Of a DNA stretch of 6,403 nucleotides, positions 4,817 through 6,403 are shown one piece after another. The position numbers were made by a program, and so were the translations under genes. The notes under the pieces are model-generated. The model saw nothing but the letters and a program-made list of their open reading frames with translations, was not told the origin of the DNA and did no database searches. Position 1 is the stretch's first letter. Every line of letters begins with the position of its first letter. The stretch comes from Thalassolituus sp. (GTDB taxonomy: Bacteria; Pseudomonadota; Gammaproteobacteria; Pseudomonadales; Oceanobacteraceae): the NCBI GenBank assembly GCA_029212275.1, contig JARGOI010000147.1:1-6403 (forward strand), in the 5' to 3' direction.

Positions 4817-5917
4817 ATGGATTTAGATACCGAATGCATTCCGCTCGGTCATATCCAAACATACTTGAATATTAAGAAGAGTATTGAGTTTGATTCTGAT
4901 TGGTTGATGAAGCGGTCAGGTCTAGCCGTGTCGGATCCTGAAGAATTCATGCACTCTATCACTGGTTTGGATCTCACACTCATTCGAGAAAATGCAGGTG
5001 TTGTTGGTTCAGATGAAGATGTTGTGGGTAAATTCATCTCCCCCCGACAGGTTTTAGACATCATTGGTCAGGTTATTAAAGAGCTCAAGATGCCATATTT
5101 AGGTCTGCCTCTTGGGAATTTGATGACGGTTTCGCACCACGGCATGGCAGGGTTGGCTGCGATTACACAACCAACAATATGGGATTGTGCTCAAGCCGTT
5201 GTGCGCTATTGTCAGGAGTTGTTTCCTGCACTTGAGATGAGTATCACCATAGACGGTGACAAAGGTTATTTCACCATTAATGAAAACGTTTCACTCGACC
5301 CCTACACGCACTTTTTTATCGAACTGAATTTTGTCAGTTTTTATAATATTTTTCGCGATCTTGTCGGCAATAATCCTGAACTCATGCCAATTCGTGTGGA
5401 GTTAGCCTACCCAGAGCCCGAATGGGGACATATATACCGTCGTTATTTTAAATGTGACGTGGTTTTTGGTTGCAATGAGAATCGGTTCATCGGACGAGCG
5501 GACCTACAAAATTACGAACTCCCACTCGCTAATCGCTTGATGGCGATGACCGCCGAGAAATCACTTTTTGAGAATATTCCAACGCGTTCGATGCGTTTTT
5601 TACCATTGCGCCTGCGTCGGTTGCTGATTCGTTACTATGGTGCTTTTCCTTCTCTTGAAAAAGCAGCCACTGAGCTAGGGATGAGTGGCAGAACTATGCG
5701 GCGTAAGTTGTCTGACGACGGCACTTCTTATCAGCAAGAGCTTGATTTTGTGCGCCAAAAATTCGCACGCGAGTACTTTGCTCGAGGGGGGGAATCTATC
5801 ACTGAGCTGGCGCACTTACTGGGTTTTGCTGATTCTTCTGCATTTGCAAAAGCATTTCGCCGCTGGACGGGATCCTCGCCAAGTGAGTACCAGGATTTAT
5901 TACGCTCATCCAAATAG
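4817..5917 (+). CDS. AraC-family transcriptional regulator with N-terminal ligand-binding-type domain
   Basis: A 366-residue cytoplasmic regulator. Residues about 20-205 form the N-terminal domain of the type found in many AraC regulators of fatty-acid, amino-acid or lipase genes in Pseudomonas-like bacteria (the HHGMAGLAAITQPTIWDC stretch at 107-124 is typical). The ligand cannot be told from sequence. The C-terminal 100 residues are the double helix-turn-helix: the first around 279-300 (AATELGMSGRTMRRKL), the second around 327-358 (ITELAHLLGFADSSAFAKAF then WTGSSPSEYQ). Both look complete. AAAGG at 4803-4807 supports the start. It stands alone between two long intergenic regions, in the same direction as the exported-protein gene starting at 6286, which is the most obvious nearby target. 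Lone AraC regulators often control a neighbour, but this is inference. Confidence 0.92.
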   Translation: MDLDTECIPLGHIQTYLNIKKSIEFDSDWLMKRSGLAVSDPEEFMHSITGLDLTLIRENAGVVGSDEDVVGKFISPRQVLDIIGQVIKELKMPYLGLPLGNLMTVSHHGMAGLAAITQPTIWDCAQAVVRYCQELFPALEMSITIDGDKGYFTINENVSLDPYTHFFIELNFVSFYNIFRDLVGNNPELMPIRVELAYPEPEWGHIYRRYFKCDVVFGCNENRFIGRADLQNYELPLANRLMAMTAEKSLFENIPTRSMRFLPLRLRRLLIRYYGAFPSLEKAATELGMSGRTMRRKLSDDGTSYQQELDFVRQKFAREYFARGGESITELAHLLGFADSSAFAKAFRRWTGSSPSEYQDLLRSSK

Positions 5918-6285
5918 CGTGTTGAGCGTTGTCGAAATAACCAAAATTACTTAACCCCTAAACTTTATGGTCGTTAATGGTTAGGGCATCAGTGAACATA
6001 AAGCAGCAAATGCATTAACATAATGCATTAATAAGATGTGCCCTAAATTTTAGCTACGACTCACGTTTATCCTAAGCAGCTTTTCGGTAAACGACCCAAG
6101 TACTTAAACGTTTTCAAATTTAACAATATTTGACTAAAAATTAGTTCATTTTCGCACTGGCCATATTTGAACGATGATTGTCCTTAGTTAGCGCGCAGCC
6201 ATATCTTAGTAGGCGTAGATTAGTTCTATTGAATGAGCAATCATTTAAGTACATATAAAAATAATACTATCCTGAGGTAAGCTCT
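5918..6285. promoter_or_regulatory. Long AT-rich intergenic region upstream of the exported-protein gene
   Basis: No gene is seen in these 368 bases. Besides the nested inverted repeat at 5981-6046, there are small hairpins TCAAAT/ATTTGA (6114-6119 with 6128-6133) and ACTAA-AAA-TTAGT (6133-6145), which overlap and cannot both form. A candidate -10, TATAAA at 6254-6259, has TTGAAT at 6229-6234 upstream at a poor spacing of 19. A promoter with a weak -35 would suit one that needs an activator. GAGG at 6274-6277 is the ribosome site for the ATG at 6286. No canonical terminator for the AraC-family gene is visible. Confidence 0.45.
5981..6046. repeat. Nested inverted repeat
   Basis: The outer arms are TTAGGGCATC (5981-5990) and GATGTGCCCTAA (6035-6046), which pair in ten positions with a TG bulge. 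The inner arms are a perfect 9-bp inverted repeat AATGCATTA/TAATGCATT (6009-6017 with 6021-6029) around ACA. There is no T-tract behind it, so it is not a standard terminator. An additional CCCTAA at 5956-5961 can pair with TTAGGG at 5981-5986 instead of the outer arm, giving two alternative folds. Operator or RNA structure are both possible. Confidence 0.55.
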
Positions 6286-6403
6286 ATGTCTGCTTTAAGA
6301 AATAAATTCAGCTGTCTAGCGATTGCTGTTGCTGCGATGGCGCCTGGCGTGTCAATGGCCGCAATTCAAGGTCCATCTGGTGACGACTTCTATGATGTTC
6401 CTG
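6286..6403 (+). CDS. Exported protein, 5' end only; possibly a secreted lipase/alpha-beta hydrolase
   Basis: 39 codons are visible before the window ends. The start is supported by GAGG at 6274-6277, eight bases upstream. Residues 1-25 form a classical Sec signal peptide: R5 and K7, a hydrophobic stretch around 10-20 and the site S23-M24-A25 for signal peptidase I. The cysteine at 10 is inside the hydrophobic core and is not a lipobox. The mature protein would begin AIQGPSGDDFYDVP. From memory, some proteobacterial secreted lipase-family proteins begin with a similar GPSG-FY-P stretch, but fourteen residues are too few to be sure. It follows the AraC-family gene after 368 bases and could be its target. 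Confidence 0.75.
   Translation, partial: MSALRNKFSCLAIAVAAMAPGVSMAAIQGPSGDDFYDVP

Noticed and set aside
4464..4862. 132-residue minus-strand open frame across the gap before the AraC-family gene
   Set aside because: It overlaps the ends of two well-supported plus-strand genes, has no recognisable domain, and fits AT-rich intergenic DNA with few stops on that strand.

Overview
The window reads as chromosomal DNA of a gammaproteobacterium, probably a marine or otherwise environmental member of the Pseudomonadales/Oceanospirillales side of the class. The grounds are close protein-level resemblance to E. coli YadG, YadH and the two-domain QueF (YqcD type), and a small gene of the PA2817 family known from Pseudomonas. 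Base composition looks moderately AT-rich; I have not measured it.

Region 1 (1-960) is an RNA locus. It holds tRNA-Glu(TTC) and tRNA-Gly(GCC), both with encoded CCA, behind a recognisable promoter. Around them lie three copies of a composite palindromic repeat (1-80, 128-241, 801-917). There are four intrinsic terminators, and five copies of the 13-base 3' tail of tRNA-Gly (one in the gene, three exact, one decayed). Just behind tRNA-Gly is a 67-base palindromic segment that carries an inverted copy of its T-arm. The arrangement recalls the rtT repeats at E. coli tyrT. It is the least explained part of the window.

Region 2 (986-4543) is a compact gene block. A PA2817-family gene on the minus strand diverges, across 26 bases, from yadG-yadH-queF, which are tightly coupled (1-base overlap, then 1-base gap). 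A YdjA-type nitroreductase follows 49 bases later and may belong to the same operon. The transporter pair should form an ABC-2 exporter of unknown substrate. QueF reduces preQ0 to preQ1 for queuosine in tRNA.

Region 3 (4544-6403) holds an AraC-family regulator with an N-terminal ligand-binding-type domain, flanked by long intergenic stretches of 273 and 368 bases. At the right edge is the start of a gene for an exported protein, tentatively a lipase or other alpha/beta hydrolase, cut off after 39 codons. The 368-base gap contains a nested inverted repeat that could be an operator or part of a transcript end. A link between the regulator and the exported protein is suggested by position only.
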